The notes under the pieces are model-generated. The model saw nothing but the letters and a program-made list of their open reading frames with translations. It did no database searches and was not told the DNA's origin. A stretch of 15,366 bases of DNA. Origin: DATECU01 sp035286745 (lineage in GTDB: Bacteria; Acidobacteriota; Vicinamibacteria; Fen-336). Where the stretch lies: NCBI GenBank assembly GCA_035286745.1, contig DATECU010000186.1, positions 1 to 15,366 on the forward strand, written 5' to 3'. The first letter of the stretch is position 1, and every line of letters begins with the position of its first letter. A program made the position numbers and the translations under genes. This document shows, in pieces, positions 6,988 through 13,493 of this stretch.

Positions 6988-8244
6988 CTAGAAGCCAAGC
7001 ACGACCGAGCGCCTGACCTCGTTGATTCCGCCGTTCAAGCCGGTGGCTCTGAGCACCACCGTCTGGGTCCCCGGCTTGATCTCGAGGGTCACGAACTCGT
7101 TGAAGGAACCGTCGGCTTGCACGTCGGCGCGCTGTCCGTTGATGGTGATGGTGGCCCCGGACTCGGTGCGGCCCTTGACCTGGAGGATGTTGGCCCTGAC
7201 GTCGAAAGCATCGATGACCAAGGGGGGCTGCCTGGAGGCGGCGGCGCCGCCCGGCGGGCGGTTGACCGCGAAGCGCCAGGACTCGGAGTAGGCCCCCTCG
7301 GCTCCTTCCTTGTCAACGGCCGCCACCCGCCAGAAGTACTTGCCGGCGTCCAGGCCCTGAACCTCCACCGAGGTTTCCTTGAGCACAGAATCGACCTGGG
7401 GTCGATTGAAGTAAGCGCTGTAGTCGAGCATCACGTGGTACTGGGTCGCCCCCGGCACCGGCTTCCAGATGAGCAGGGTGGTGGAGCGGGCGGGATCGAC
7501 GTAGGTGATCTCGGTTTGGTGGGGTGGCGACAGCAACACCGGCACCGTGGGCAGCGTGATCTTGGCGGTGGCCTTGCCGGCCTGGTCCACCTTGACCGCC
7601 TCGTTGGCACCCAGATCGAACTTGTCGCCGGCCTTGGTCTCCACCCGCGAGGAACCTTGCCACACCCGCATCTCGCTGTCGCCCGACTGGGCGACCCGCA
7701 CTCCGCCACCCGTCATCTCCCCGGCGGTGGCGCGTACGGTAGGCGTCGAGATCTCGGTGGCGCTGCCGGGCACGTTCTTCTTGACGGTCTGGAAGTTCAC
7801 CTCTCCGGAGGAGATGTGCCACGCCACCCGCCGCCGCTTGGTGGAGGGGTCTTCCGTGGTCTCCTCGATGGTGATCAAGCTGTCGGGCCGCACATGCACC
7901 ACGGTGCCGTCGAAGAAGGCGATCTCGGCGGTGGAACCGTTCCCGGTGCGCACCAGATCGCTCTTGCGCAGCACCATGTTGGCGTCGGCGCTCACCCACT
8001 CGAAAGTGCCTACCGCTTTCACCTTGACCGCACCCTCCAGGCTCTTGAAGCGGGCGGTGGTGGTGGGGGGCGGGGCGTCGGTCACCACCGGCTTCGGAGC
8101 CACTACGCGGTGGGTGTAGTAGTAAAAACCGAAGGCGGCCAGCACCACCACCAGCCCCGCGGCCGCGTAGAGGGTTCGATAGGAAATGGTGAACCAGTCG
8201 ATCAGGTCGTCGTCGCTTCGGGGTGGCTTGTTGTCTCGTGCCAT
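6988..8244 (-). CDS. FecR-domain, membrane-anchored envelope protein
   Basis: This 418-residue protein has a cytoplasmic N-terminus rich in charged residues, one membrane segment (about 26-43) and a large periplasmic part. Three domains follow. A FecR-like domain (about 66-190) contains RTGNGSTAEIAFFDGT and SGEVNF. A fibronectin-III-like module (about 233-328) contains LIWKPVPGATQYHVML and GKYFWRVAAVD. A C-terminal Ig-like module (about 345-418) contains VKGRTESGATITING and the repeated beta pattern of glucodextranase-like domains. The classical FecR role as a sigma regulator is unlikely, because no ECF sigma gene is nearby. An envelope or cell-wall-associated role is an inference. ATG at 8242-8244 is preceded by GAGG at good spacing. 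It is the first gene after the minus-strand promoter, and the GGDEF gene follows after 7 bp. Confidence 0.85.
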   Translation of the reverse strand: MARDNKPPRSDDDLIDWFTISYRTLYAAAGLVVVLAAFGFYYYTHRVVAPKPVVTDAPPPTTTARFKSLEGAVKVKAVGTFEWVSADANMVLRKSDLVRTGNGSTAEIAFFDGTVVHVRPDSLITIEETTEDPSTKRRRVAWHISSGEVNFQTVKKNVPGSATEISTPTVRATAGEMTGGGVRVAQSGDSEMRVWQGSSRVETKAGDKFDLGANEAVKVDQAGKATAKITLPTVPVLLSPPHQTEITYVDPARSTTLLIWKPVPGATQYHVMLDYSAYFNRPQVDSVLKETSVEVQGLDAGKYFWRVAAVDKEGAEGAYSESWRFAVNRPPGGAAASRQPPLVIDAFDVRANILQVKGRTESGATITINGQRADVQADGSFNEFVTLEIKPGTQTVVLRATGLNGGINEVRRSVVLGF

Positions 8245-8322
8245 GCTCGCCTCTACGCCGGCCTTGAGAATCCGCTCCGTTCCTCCGAATCCCTTTAGTC
8301 CAAGCGACTTAGCTGACCGCGA

Positions 8323-8351
8323 ATTATAGACGATGGGGGCTTGAGTCGCAA
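8323..8351 (-). promoter_or_regulatory. Sigma70-type promoter of the FecR-GGDEF-mre operon
   Basis: On the minus strand TTGCGA (8346-8351) is followed, after exactly 17 bp, by a perfect TATAAT (8323-8328). Transcription would start near 8316 and leave a leader of about 70 nt before the FecR gene. No other good promoter was found further down the operon by eye. Confidence 0.75.
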
Positions 8352-8379
8352 ACCGGAAGCACAGGGGAGCGCCTTACCC

Positions 8380-8408
8380 TTGCCAGGCGGGCCGGCTCTA
8401 GCTAGAAT
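8380..8408 (+). promoter_or_regulatory. Sigma70-type promoter of the ppiD-like gene
   Basis: TTGCCA (8380-8385), a 17-bp spacer and TAGAAT (8403-8408) each match the consensus at five of six positions. The predicted start is near 8415. It is back to back with, but does not overlap, the minus-strand promoter at 8323-8351. Confidence 0.75.
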
Positions 8409-8419
8409 CGCCCGTTTCG

Positions 8420-8441
8420 CGAGCCCTTGCGACGGGGCTCG
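8420..8441 (+). promoter_or_regulatory. Hairpin in the 5' leader of the ppiD-like gene
   Basis: CGAGCCC (8420-8426) and GGGCTCG (8435-8441) form a perfect 7-bp stem with an 8-base loop. It begins about 5 nt after the predicted transcript start and ends 3-4 nt before the GGAGAG ribosome site at 8445-8450. There is no U-tract, so it is not a terminator; it may protect the mRNA 5' end or modulate ribosome access. Confidence 0.5.
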
Positions 8442-8455
8442 ACCGGAGAGTCCCC

Positions 8456-10378
8456 ATGGCTTTGGGCTTCATGCGGCGCCACCGCCGCTGGCTGTACGTT
8501 TTCCTCTGGGTCGTGATTGCGGCCTTCATCATCCTCTACATCCCTGCCTTCCAGGGCCCCGACGCCGGCAGCCCCGGTGACGTCTACGCCGAGGTAGGAG
8601 GTCAGACGATCACGGTGGGCGAGTTCCAGAAGACCTTGGACGCCCAGCGCCGCCGGCTGGAGCAGCTCTACCCGGGGCGTCTCGACGCCGCCACCCTGGA
8701 GCAACTGGGCCTCGAAGAGCAGACGCTCTCCTCCTTGGTGGAGGAGAGGTTGCTCAGCCTGGAGGCCGAGCGCCTCGGGATCCAGGTCGACGACGAGACC
8801 CTGGCGAGCCACATCGCGCGCGCGCCCGAGCTGCAGCGCGACGGTCGATTCGTGGGCGCCGCCGAGATCAAGCGCCGACTGGAGCTTTCGGGGTTGAGCC
8901 AACAGGAGTTCGAAGAGAGCTTCCGCTCTAGGCTTCGGGCCGAGCGCCTCCAGGCCCTGGTGACCGATGGCCTGAACGCCACCACGGCCGAGGCCGAGAC
9001 CGAGTTCCGGCGCCGAAACGAGCAGGTGAAGGCCGAATACGTCCTGGTGCCGGCTGAGCGCTTCAAGGGCCAGGAGCAGGCCACCGAGGATGAGGTTCGC
9101 GCCCGCTTCGAAGCCAAGAAGGAAGCCTATCGGCTGCCGGAGAAGCGGGTGGTGTCCTACCTGCTCCTGGATCCCGCCAGCCTGGAGTCGCGGGTGGCGG
9201 TGACCGAGCCGGAGCTCTCGACCTACTACCAGGAGCACAGCGAGGAGTACAAGGAGGAGGAGCAGGTCTGCGCCAGCCACATTCTGATCAAGGTCAAGGC
9301 GACCCCGGAGGCCAAGGAGGGCCACTCCGAGGATGAGGCTCGCAAGCTGGCGCAAGGGGCGCTAGATCAGCTCACCGCCGGCGCCGACTTCGCGAGCCTG
9401 GCCAAGAAGATCTCCGAGGATCAGGGCTCTGCACCCAACGGCGGTGATCTCAGCTGCTTCGGCCGCGGTCGCATGCTGCCCGAGTTCGAGAACGCGGCCT
9501 TCGACCTGAAGCCGGGAGCGATCGCAGGCCCGGTCAAGACCGCCTACGGATACCACCTGATACGGGTCAGCGCGCGCCGAGAGGAGCGGATCCCCGCCCT
9601 GAACGAGCTCAAGGAGCGGATTCGGCAGCTGGTGCTGGCTCGCCGAGCCAGGGCCCTGGCCCAAGAGAAGATGCAGGCGGTGGCCACCGCCCTGCGGCGG
9701 GGACGCGGGATCGAAGAGGTGGCTCAGGAGCAGGGACTCACGGCCCAGAAGAGTCAGGCCTTCTCCAGGAGCGAGCGGGTGCCGCCTCTGGACTCTCCGC
9801 AACTGGTGAGCCGGGCCTTCGAGATCAAGAAGGGGGAGGTCGTCAAGGAGGCGTTCTCCACCCCCCGCGGCTACGTCTTCATCGCGGTGGCCGAGATTCA
9901 GGAGACCCGGTTGCCCGCGCTTGCCGAGGCCCAAGACCAGGTCAAGGCCGAGCTGATCGAGGAGAAGGCGATGAAGAAGGCCGCCGCCACCGCGGCCGAG
10001 ATCAGGGCCAAGGCGGAGAAGGACGGCCTGGAAAAGGCCTCGGCCGCGGCGGGCCTGGTGCGCAAGGAGACCCCGAGCCTTCTGGGTCGTGGGAGTCCGC
10101 TGGGCGACCTGGGCTCGAGCCTGGCCCTCGATGAAGCGGCCTTTGCACTCCCGGAGAAGACCCTGTCGGCGCCGGTGCCGGTCGGCGGAGGCTACGCGAT
10201 CCTCAGGGTGCTGGAGCGCAAGCCGTTCGATGCCGCAGCTTTCGCCAAGGAAAAAGACAGCCTGCTGGCCTCGCTGCGCGAGCAGCGGCGCGAGCAGTTC
10301 TTCCGTGCCTACATGAACCAGGTGCGCGCCCGCTATCCGGTCGAGCGGCGAGCACCCCTCTCCCGACCGGTGGCCTGA
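8456..10378 (+). CDS. ppiD: PpiD/SurA-like periplasmic peptidyl-prolyl isomerase
   Basis: This 640-residue protein has the PpiD layout: a basic N-terminus (RRHRRW), one uncleaved membrane anchor (about 13-31), a SurA-N-like helical chaperone region (about 42-230, starting VYAEVGGQTITVGEF) and a parvulin domain (about 270-372). The parvulin domain keeps H275 (ASHILI), DLSCFGRGRM (331-340) and H367 (YGYHLI), so it is probably active. Two later stretches resemble degenerate parvulin units: one around 437-490 with KKGEVVKEAFSTPRGYVFI, and one around 537-592 with LLGRGSPLG and GGGYAILRV. The expected role is folding of outer-membrane and periplasmic proteins at the inner membrane. GGAGAG precedes the ATG by a suitable distance. 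Length is close to E. coli PpiD (623). The STAS gene follows after 3 bp. Confidence 0.88.
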   Translation: MALGFMRRHRRWLYVFLWVVIAAFIILYIPAFQGPDAGSPGDVYAEVGGQTITVGEFQKTLDAQRRRLEQLYPGRLDAATLEQLGLEEQTLSSLVEERLLSLEAERLGIQVDDETLASHIARAPELQRDGRFVGAAEIKRRLELSGLSQQEFEESFRSRLRAERLQALVTDGLNATTAEAETEFRRRNEQVKAEYVLVPAERFKGQEQATEDEVRARFEAKKEAYRLPEKRVVSYLLLDPASLESRVAVTEPELSTYYQEHSEEYKEEEQVCASHILIKVKATPEAKEGHSEDEARKLAQGALDQLTAGADFASLAKKISEDQGSAPNGGDLSCFGRGRMLPEFENAAFDLKPGAIAGPVKTAYGYHLIRVSARREERIPALNELKERIRQLVLARRARALAQEKMQAVATALRRGRGIEEVAQEQGLTAQKSQAFSRSERVPPLDSPQLVSRAFEIKKGEVVKEAFSTPRGYVFIAVAEIQETRLPALAEAQDQVKAELIEEKAMKKAAATAAEIRAKAEKDGLEKASAAAGLVRKETPSLLGRGSPLGDLGSSLALDEAAFALPEKTLSAPVPVGGGYAILRVLERKPFDAAAFAKEKDSLLASLREQRREQFFRAYMNQVRARYPVERRAPLSRPVA

Positions 10379-10381
10379 GCC

Positions 10382-10720
10382 ATGCACGTCGAGATCCGAA
10401 AGGCCGGTGACGTGGTCGTGGTCGACCTCAAGGGCAAGCTGACCGCAGGACTGGGCGATCAGATCCTGCGCGAAACCCTCGATGAACTGTTAGGCGAGGA
10501 CTGGAAGAAGATCCTGCTCAACCTGTCCGAGGTGAGCTTCATGGACAGCGCAGGCGTTGGCGAGCTGGTGGCGGGGCTGCGCACAGCCAGGAACTTGGGG
10601 GCGAGCTTGAAGCTGCTCAACACCAACGAACGGATCCACTCCACCCTCTACATCGCCCGACTGCTCCCGATCTTCGAGGTGTTTCGCAGCCAGGACGAGG
10701 CGCTCGCCACCTTCGTCTGA
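10382..10720 (+). CDS. STAS-domain anti-sigma factor antagonist
   Basis: This 112-residue protein is a single STAS domain of the SpoIIAA/RsbV type. The phosphorylation motif M54-D-S-A-G-V-G60 is intact, with S56 as the expected phospho-acceptor, and LLNLSEV forms the strand before it. Such proteins bind an anti-sigma kinase when unphosphorylated and so free a sigma factor, or they act inside other partner-switching modules. No HATPase kinase, PP2C phosphatase or sigma gene is in the window, so the partner is unknown. It lies 3 bp behind the ppiD-like gene and is probably co-transcribed, though no specific ribosome site stands out. It converges on the LysW-like gene, with 7 bp between their stop codons and no terminator hairpin seen. 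Confidence 0.9.
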   Translation: MHVEIRKAGDVVVVDLKGKLTAGLGDQILRETLDELLGEDWKKILLNLSEVSFMDSAGVGELVAGLRTARNLGASLKLLNTNERIHSTLYIARLLPIFEVFRSQDEALATFV

Positions 10721-10727
10721 CGTCGCC

Positions 10728-10880
10728 TCACTCCTCCTCGCCGGCCAGCGCCACGTTCACCGGGTCGTTGGAGACCACCTTGAGCTCCACCGAACACTCC
10801 GGGCAGTTCATGGTCTCGCCCACATCCACGTCGTAGCCGTCGAGTTCCAGGTCCGACTCGCATTCCGGACAACGGGTCAT
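10728..10880 (-). CDS. lysW: LysW-like zinc-ribbon amino-group carrier protein
   Basis: This is a 50-residue acidic protein. Two CPEC pairs (C4/C7 and C26/C29) form a zinc ribbon, and the middle is acidic (DLELDGYDVDVGE). The overall layout matches LysW: CPEC, acidic strand, second Cys pair, VELKVVSNDP, then an acidic tail. In Thermus and archaea, LysW carries intermediates of lysine or arginine biosynthesis on its C-terminal Glu. Here the end is AGEEE, which keeps a terminal Glu but lacks the usual EDWGE. The ATG has a near-perfect AGGAGGT ribosome site 5 nt upstream and starts 3 bp after the polyprenyl synthase stop. No LysX/ArgX-type ligase is visible nearby. Its exact role, including whether it acts in amino acid biosynthesis at all, is uncertain. 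Confidence 0.82.
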   Translation of the reverse strand: MTRCPECESDLELDGYDVDVGETMNCPECSVELKVVSNDPVNVALAGEEE

Positions 10881-10883
10881 GCC

Positions 10884-11810
10884 TCACCTCCTGCGTGCCA
10901 CCACGTACCCTGCCAAGTCCCTCAGCGGAGCGGCTCGAGCCCCGAAGCCGGTCAGCGCTTGCTGGCTCACCACCACCAGCTCCCGAGCCAACTGGCGGGC
11001 GCCTTCCGTCCCCGAGAAGGACACGAAGGTGGTCTTCTTGGCGTCCTGACCCAGGTCCTTGCCGACATCGACACCGCCCTCGACGTCGATCAAGTCGTCG
11101 ACGATCTGGAAGGCCAGGCCCAGGTTCTTCGCGTAGGCCTTGACGGCCTGGGTCTCCCAGGCGCCGGCCCTGGCGGCGGCCGCCCCCACCGCGGCGGCGG
11201 TCATGAAGAGGACGCCGGTCTTGCGGCTGTGAATGAACTCGAGAGTGGGGAAATCGATAGGCCGGTCGGTCATCGCCAAGTCCATGGCCTGCCCGGCGAT
11301 CATCCCGCCGCGGCCCACCGCCCGGGCCAAGTCCTTGGCGATCGCGGAGCGAGCCGCTGCCTCGGGTGCCCCAGCCCAGCCCCCGGCCAGAATCTCGTAG
11401 GCGTCGCTGAGCAGCGCGAAGGCGGCCAGGATGGCCGTGGCTTCTCCGTGGCGGACGTGGCAAGCCGGACGGCCCCTCCGGGTCTTGGCGTCGTCCATGG
11501 AGGGCAGGTCGTCGAGGATCAGGCTCGCGGTATGCACCATCTCCACCGCGCAGGCGGCCGGGAGCACGGCGCCAGGGTCGCCGTGCAGGATCTCCGCCAC
11601 CAGCAGCGAGAGGATCGGTCGCAGTCGTTTGGCGGGTGCGAAAAGGCTGTCCTCGATAGCCCGGTCCACCGCCGGGGCTTCACCGGGGGCGACCAGGCGG
11701 CGCAGCGCCTCCTCCACCAGGAGACGCTTCTCCTCCAAGGTGGCCTCGAGGGCGACAAAGTCGGGCGCGGGCTCGGTGGCGGGGGTCAAGGCAGCGGCTC
11801 CGGCCGCCAT
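10884..11810 (-). CDS. Polyprenyl (farnesyl/geranylgeranyl) diphosphate synthase
   Basis: This 308-residue trans-prenyltransferase condenses isopentenyl diphosphate with an allylic diphosphate. The first Asp-rich motif is DDLPSMDD (100-107), the long bacterial form, and the second is DDLID (238-242). Other conserved sites are K61-R-L-R-P (substrate binding), RRGRP (111-115) and K197-T-G. The stretch HTASLILDD before the first motif resembles CrtE-type geranylgeranyl synthases. E. coli IspA has Tyr five residues before the first Asp; here it is Ala95. A C20 product is therefore plausible, but C15 cannot be excluded. It starts with ATG at 11808-11810, without a clear ribosome site, 58 bp from divergent purM. 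The LysW-like gene follows after 3 bp. The product could feed quinone, undecaprenyl or carotenoid synthesis. Confidence 0.92.
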   Translation of the reverse strand: MAAGAAALTPATEPAPDFVALEATLEEKRLLVEEALRRLVAPGEAPAVDRAIEDSLFAPAKRLRPILSLLVAEILHGDPGAVLPAACAVEMVHTASLILDDLPSMDDAKTRRGRPACHVRHGEATAILAAFALLSDAYEILAGGWAGAPEAAARSAIAKDLARAVGRGGMIAGQAMDLAMTDRPIDFPTLEFIHSRKTGVLFMTAAAVGAAAARAGAWETQAVKAYAKNLGLAFQIVDDLIDVEGGVDVGKDLGQDAKKTTFVSFSGTEGARQLARELVVVSQQALTGFGARAAPLRDLAGYVVARRR

Positions 11811-11849
11811 CTTAAACCGAAGCGGCTCGCGCGGCGGCTCTCACCGCGA

Positions 11850-11858
11850 TGATAGAAT
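11850..11858 (+). promoter_or_regulatory. Extended -10 promoter of purM-purN-tyrS
   Basis: TG-A-TAGAAT is an exact TGn extension joined to a five-of-six -10 box. No convincing -35 box lies 17 bp upstream, which extended -10 promoters do not need. The predicted start is about 11864-11866, only 3-5 nt before the purM ATG at 11869. Confidence 0.55.
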
Positions 11859-11868
11859 CCGCCGCGAA

Positions 11869-12885
11869 ATGGACTATAAAGACGCGGGGGTCGACATCCC
11901 CGCAGCCGAAGCCGCCAAGACCCGGATCAAGGCCCTCGCCCAGGCGACCTTCAGCCCATCGGTGCTGACCGAGATTGGCGCTTTCGGCGGGATGTTCCGG
12001 GCCGACTTCGCGAGCTACCAAGAGCCGGTGCTGGTCGCCTCCACCGACGGCGTGGGCACCAAGATCCAGGTCGCCATCGCCGCCGGCGTTCACGACACGG
12101 TGGGCTACGATCTGGTGGCCCACTGCGTAGACGACATCCTGGTGCAGGGCGCGCAGCCTCTCTTCTTCATGGACTACATCGCGGTGGGCAAGATGGACCC
12201 CGACCGCATCGAAGCCATCGTCCGCGGCTTCGCGCGGGCCTGCTCCGAGTTCGGGTGTCCGCTCATCGGCGGCGAGACCGCGGAGATGCCCGGGACCTAT
12301 GCCGCCCACGACTACGATCTGGCGGGCTTCATCGTGGGTGTGGTCGACAAGAAGAAGGCCCTCCCCCAGGGAGTGCGGGAGGGGGACCTACTCTTGGGCC
12401 TGCCCTCGGCCGGGCTCCACACCAACGGCTACAGCCTGGCGCGCCGAGTTCTCTTCGAGGTCCAGGGCTTTCGGATCGACACCTCTCTCGATACTCTGGG
12501 GTGCACGGTCGGTGACGCCCTGCTGGCACCCCACCGGAGCTACCTAGCCGCGCTCGACCCCTTGCTGGCCAGGGGGAAGATCCGGGCCCTGGCCCACATT
12601 ACCGGGGGAGGCTTTCCCGGCAACATCCCCCGGGTCCTGCCCGTTGGCCTGGCCGCCCGCATCCGAGCCGACGCCTGGCCGGTCCCGCCGCTCTTCACCC
12701 TGATCCAAGAGGCGGGTTCGGTCAGCGATGAGGAGATGTTCCGCACCTTCAACATGGGAATCGGCATGGTGCTGGTGGTGAGCCCCCAGGACCTTCACGA
12801 CGTCGAGCACTCCCTGGAGCGTCGGGGAGAAAGCTCTTTTCTCCTGGGCTCGCTGGTGCCGGGCTCGGGCGTGATCTTCGAGTGA
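11869..12885 (+). CDS. purM: Phosphoribosylformylglycinamidine cyclo-ligase (AIR synthetase)
   Basis: This 338-residue cytoplasmic enzyme closes the imidazole ring in purine synthesis, converting FGAM to AIR with ATP. Family motifs are clear: the N-terminus DYKDAGVDI, STDGVGTK (about 57-64), GGETAEMPG (about 134-142), GLHTNGYSL (about 181-189) and HITGGGFPGNIPRVLP (about 243-258). The frame is open far upstream, but ATG 11869 is chosen because it gives the standard PurM N-terminus and length. An earlier start would run through the divergent prenyl synthase gene. No Shine-Dalgarno sequence precedes the ATG, and the promoter is almost on top of it, so translation is probably leaderless. purN overlaps its stop by 4 bp. 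Confidence 0.97.
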   Translation: MDYKDAGVDIPAAEAAKTRIKALAQATFSPSVLTEIGAFGGMFRADFASYQEPVLVASTDGVGTKIQVAIAAGVHDTVGYDLVAHCVDDILVQGAQPLFFMDYIAVGKMDPDRIEAIVRGFARACSEFGCPLIGGETAEMPGTYAAHDYDLAGFIVGVVDKKKALPQGVREGDLLLGLPSAGLHTNGYSLARRVLFEVQGFRIDTSLDTLGCTVGDALLAPHRSYLAALDPLLARGKIRALAHITGGGFPGNIPRVLPVGLAARIRADAWPVPPLFTLIQEAGSVSDEEMFRTFNMGIGMVLVVSPQDLHDVEHSLERRGESSFLLGSLVPGSGVIFE

Positions 12886-13493
12886 CGGCGATCGGGGTCC
12901 TGGCCAGCGGCCGCGGCTCCAACCTTCAGGCGTTGATCGAGGCCGCCGCCGCAGGGGCGTTAGGTGGTCGGATCGCCGTGGTGTTGAGCAACCTGGAGAG
13001 CGCACCGGCCCTGGACCGCGCCCGCCGGGCCGGCATACCCGCCGTGTTCCGAGATCATCGGGGCCGGCGGCGGGAGGACTTCGACCAGGAACTGGTGGGG
13101 GTTCTCCAGCACCACCAGGTGGAGCTGGTCTGCTTGGCGGGCTACCTGCGGATCCTCTCTCCGGTCTTCATCCGCGCCTTCCCTGGCCGGATCTTGAACG
13201 TCCACCCGTCGCTCCTGCCCGCCTTTCCCGGCCTGGAGGCCCCGCGCCAAGCCTGGGAGCACGGAGCCAAGGTGAGCGGGGCCACCGTCCACCTGGTCGA
13301 CGAGGACCTGGACTCGGGGCCCATTGTGTTGCAGGAGGTGGTGCCGGTGCTCGATGCCGACACGCCCGAGACTCTGGCCCGCAGGATCCTGACCGTCGAG
13401 CACCGCCTCTACCCCCAGGCGGTGCGACTGCTGCTCGAGGGCCAGCTTCGATTCGAGGGCCGGCGGGTCCTGGCGGCGGAGGCCTCCCGGTGA
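12882..13493 (+). CDS. purN: Phosphoribosylglycinamide formyltransferase (GAR transformylase)
   Basis: This 203-residue enzyme transfers a formyl group from 10-formyl-THF to GAR, two steps before the PurM reaction. The phosphate-binding loop SGRGSNLQAL (about 9-18) is present. The catalytic triad falls exactly at the E. coli positions: N106 and H108 in NVHPSLLP, and D144 in DEDLDSGP. VCLAGYLRILS (about 83-93) is also typical. The start is GTG at 12882-12884, overlapping the purM stop as GTGA, which implies coupled translation. The stop overlaps the tyrS GTG in the same way. Pairing of purM with purN is common in bacteria and supports both calls. Confidence 0.97.
   Translation: MTAIGVLASGRGSNLQALIEAAAAGALGGRIAVVLSNLESAPALDRARRAGIPAVFRDHRGRRREDFDQELVGVLQHHQVELVCLAGYLRILSPVFIRAFPGRILNVHPSLLPAFPGLEAPRQAWEHGAKVSGATVHLVDEDLDSGPIVLQEVVPVLDADTPETLARRILTVEHRLYPQAVRLLLEGQLRFEGRRVLAAEASR

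Noticed and set aside
6981..6998. TTG start six codons upstream for the GGDEF protein
   Set aside because: It would overlap the FecR gene, and two ATG codons directly after that gene's stop are better starts.
6205..8298. 697-codon open frame on the plus strand
   Set aside because: It is antisense to the FecR and GGDEF genes, with a low-complexity Gly/Arg/His-rich translation typical of GC-rich shadow frames.
10711..10735. Terminator between the convergent STAS and LysW-like genes
   Set aside because: Only 7 bp separate the stop codons, and no hairpin with a T-tract is visible.
11849..11854. TATCAT on the minus strand as a -10 box for the prenyl synthase
   Set aside because: No matching -35 box at a suitable distance; it also overlaps the stronger purM extended -10, so it is too weak to list.
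11431..11868. Long in-frame extension upstream of purM
   Set aside because: It runs antisense through the prenyl synthase gene, and its Arg/Ser-rich translation is unlike PurM.
11869..11883. purM start reads MDYKD, resembling the FLAG epitope tag
   Set aside because: DYKDAGVDI is the natural PurM N-terminus; there is no sign of a construct.
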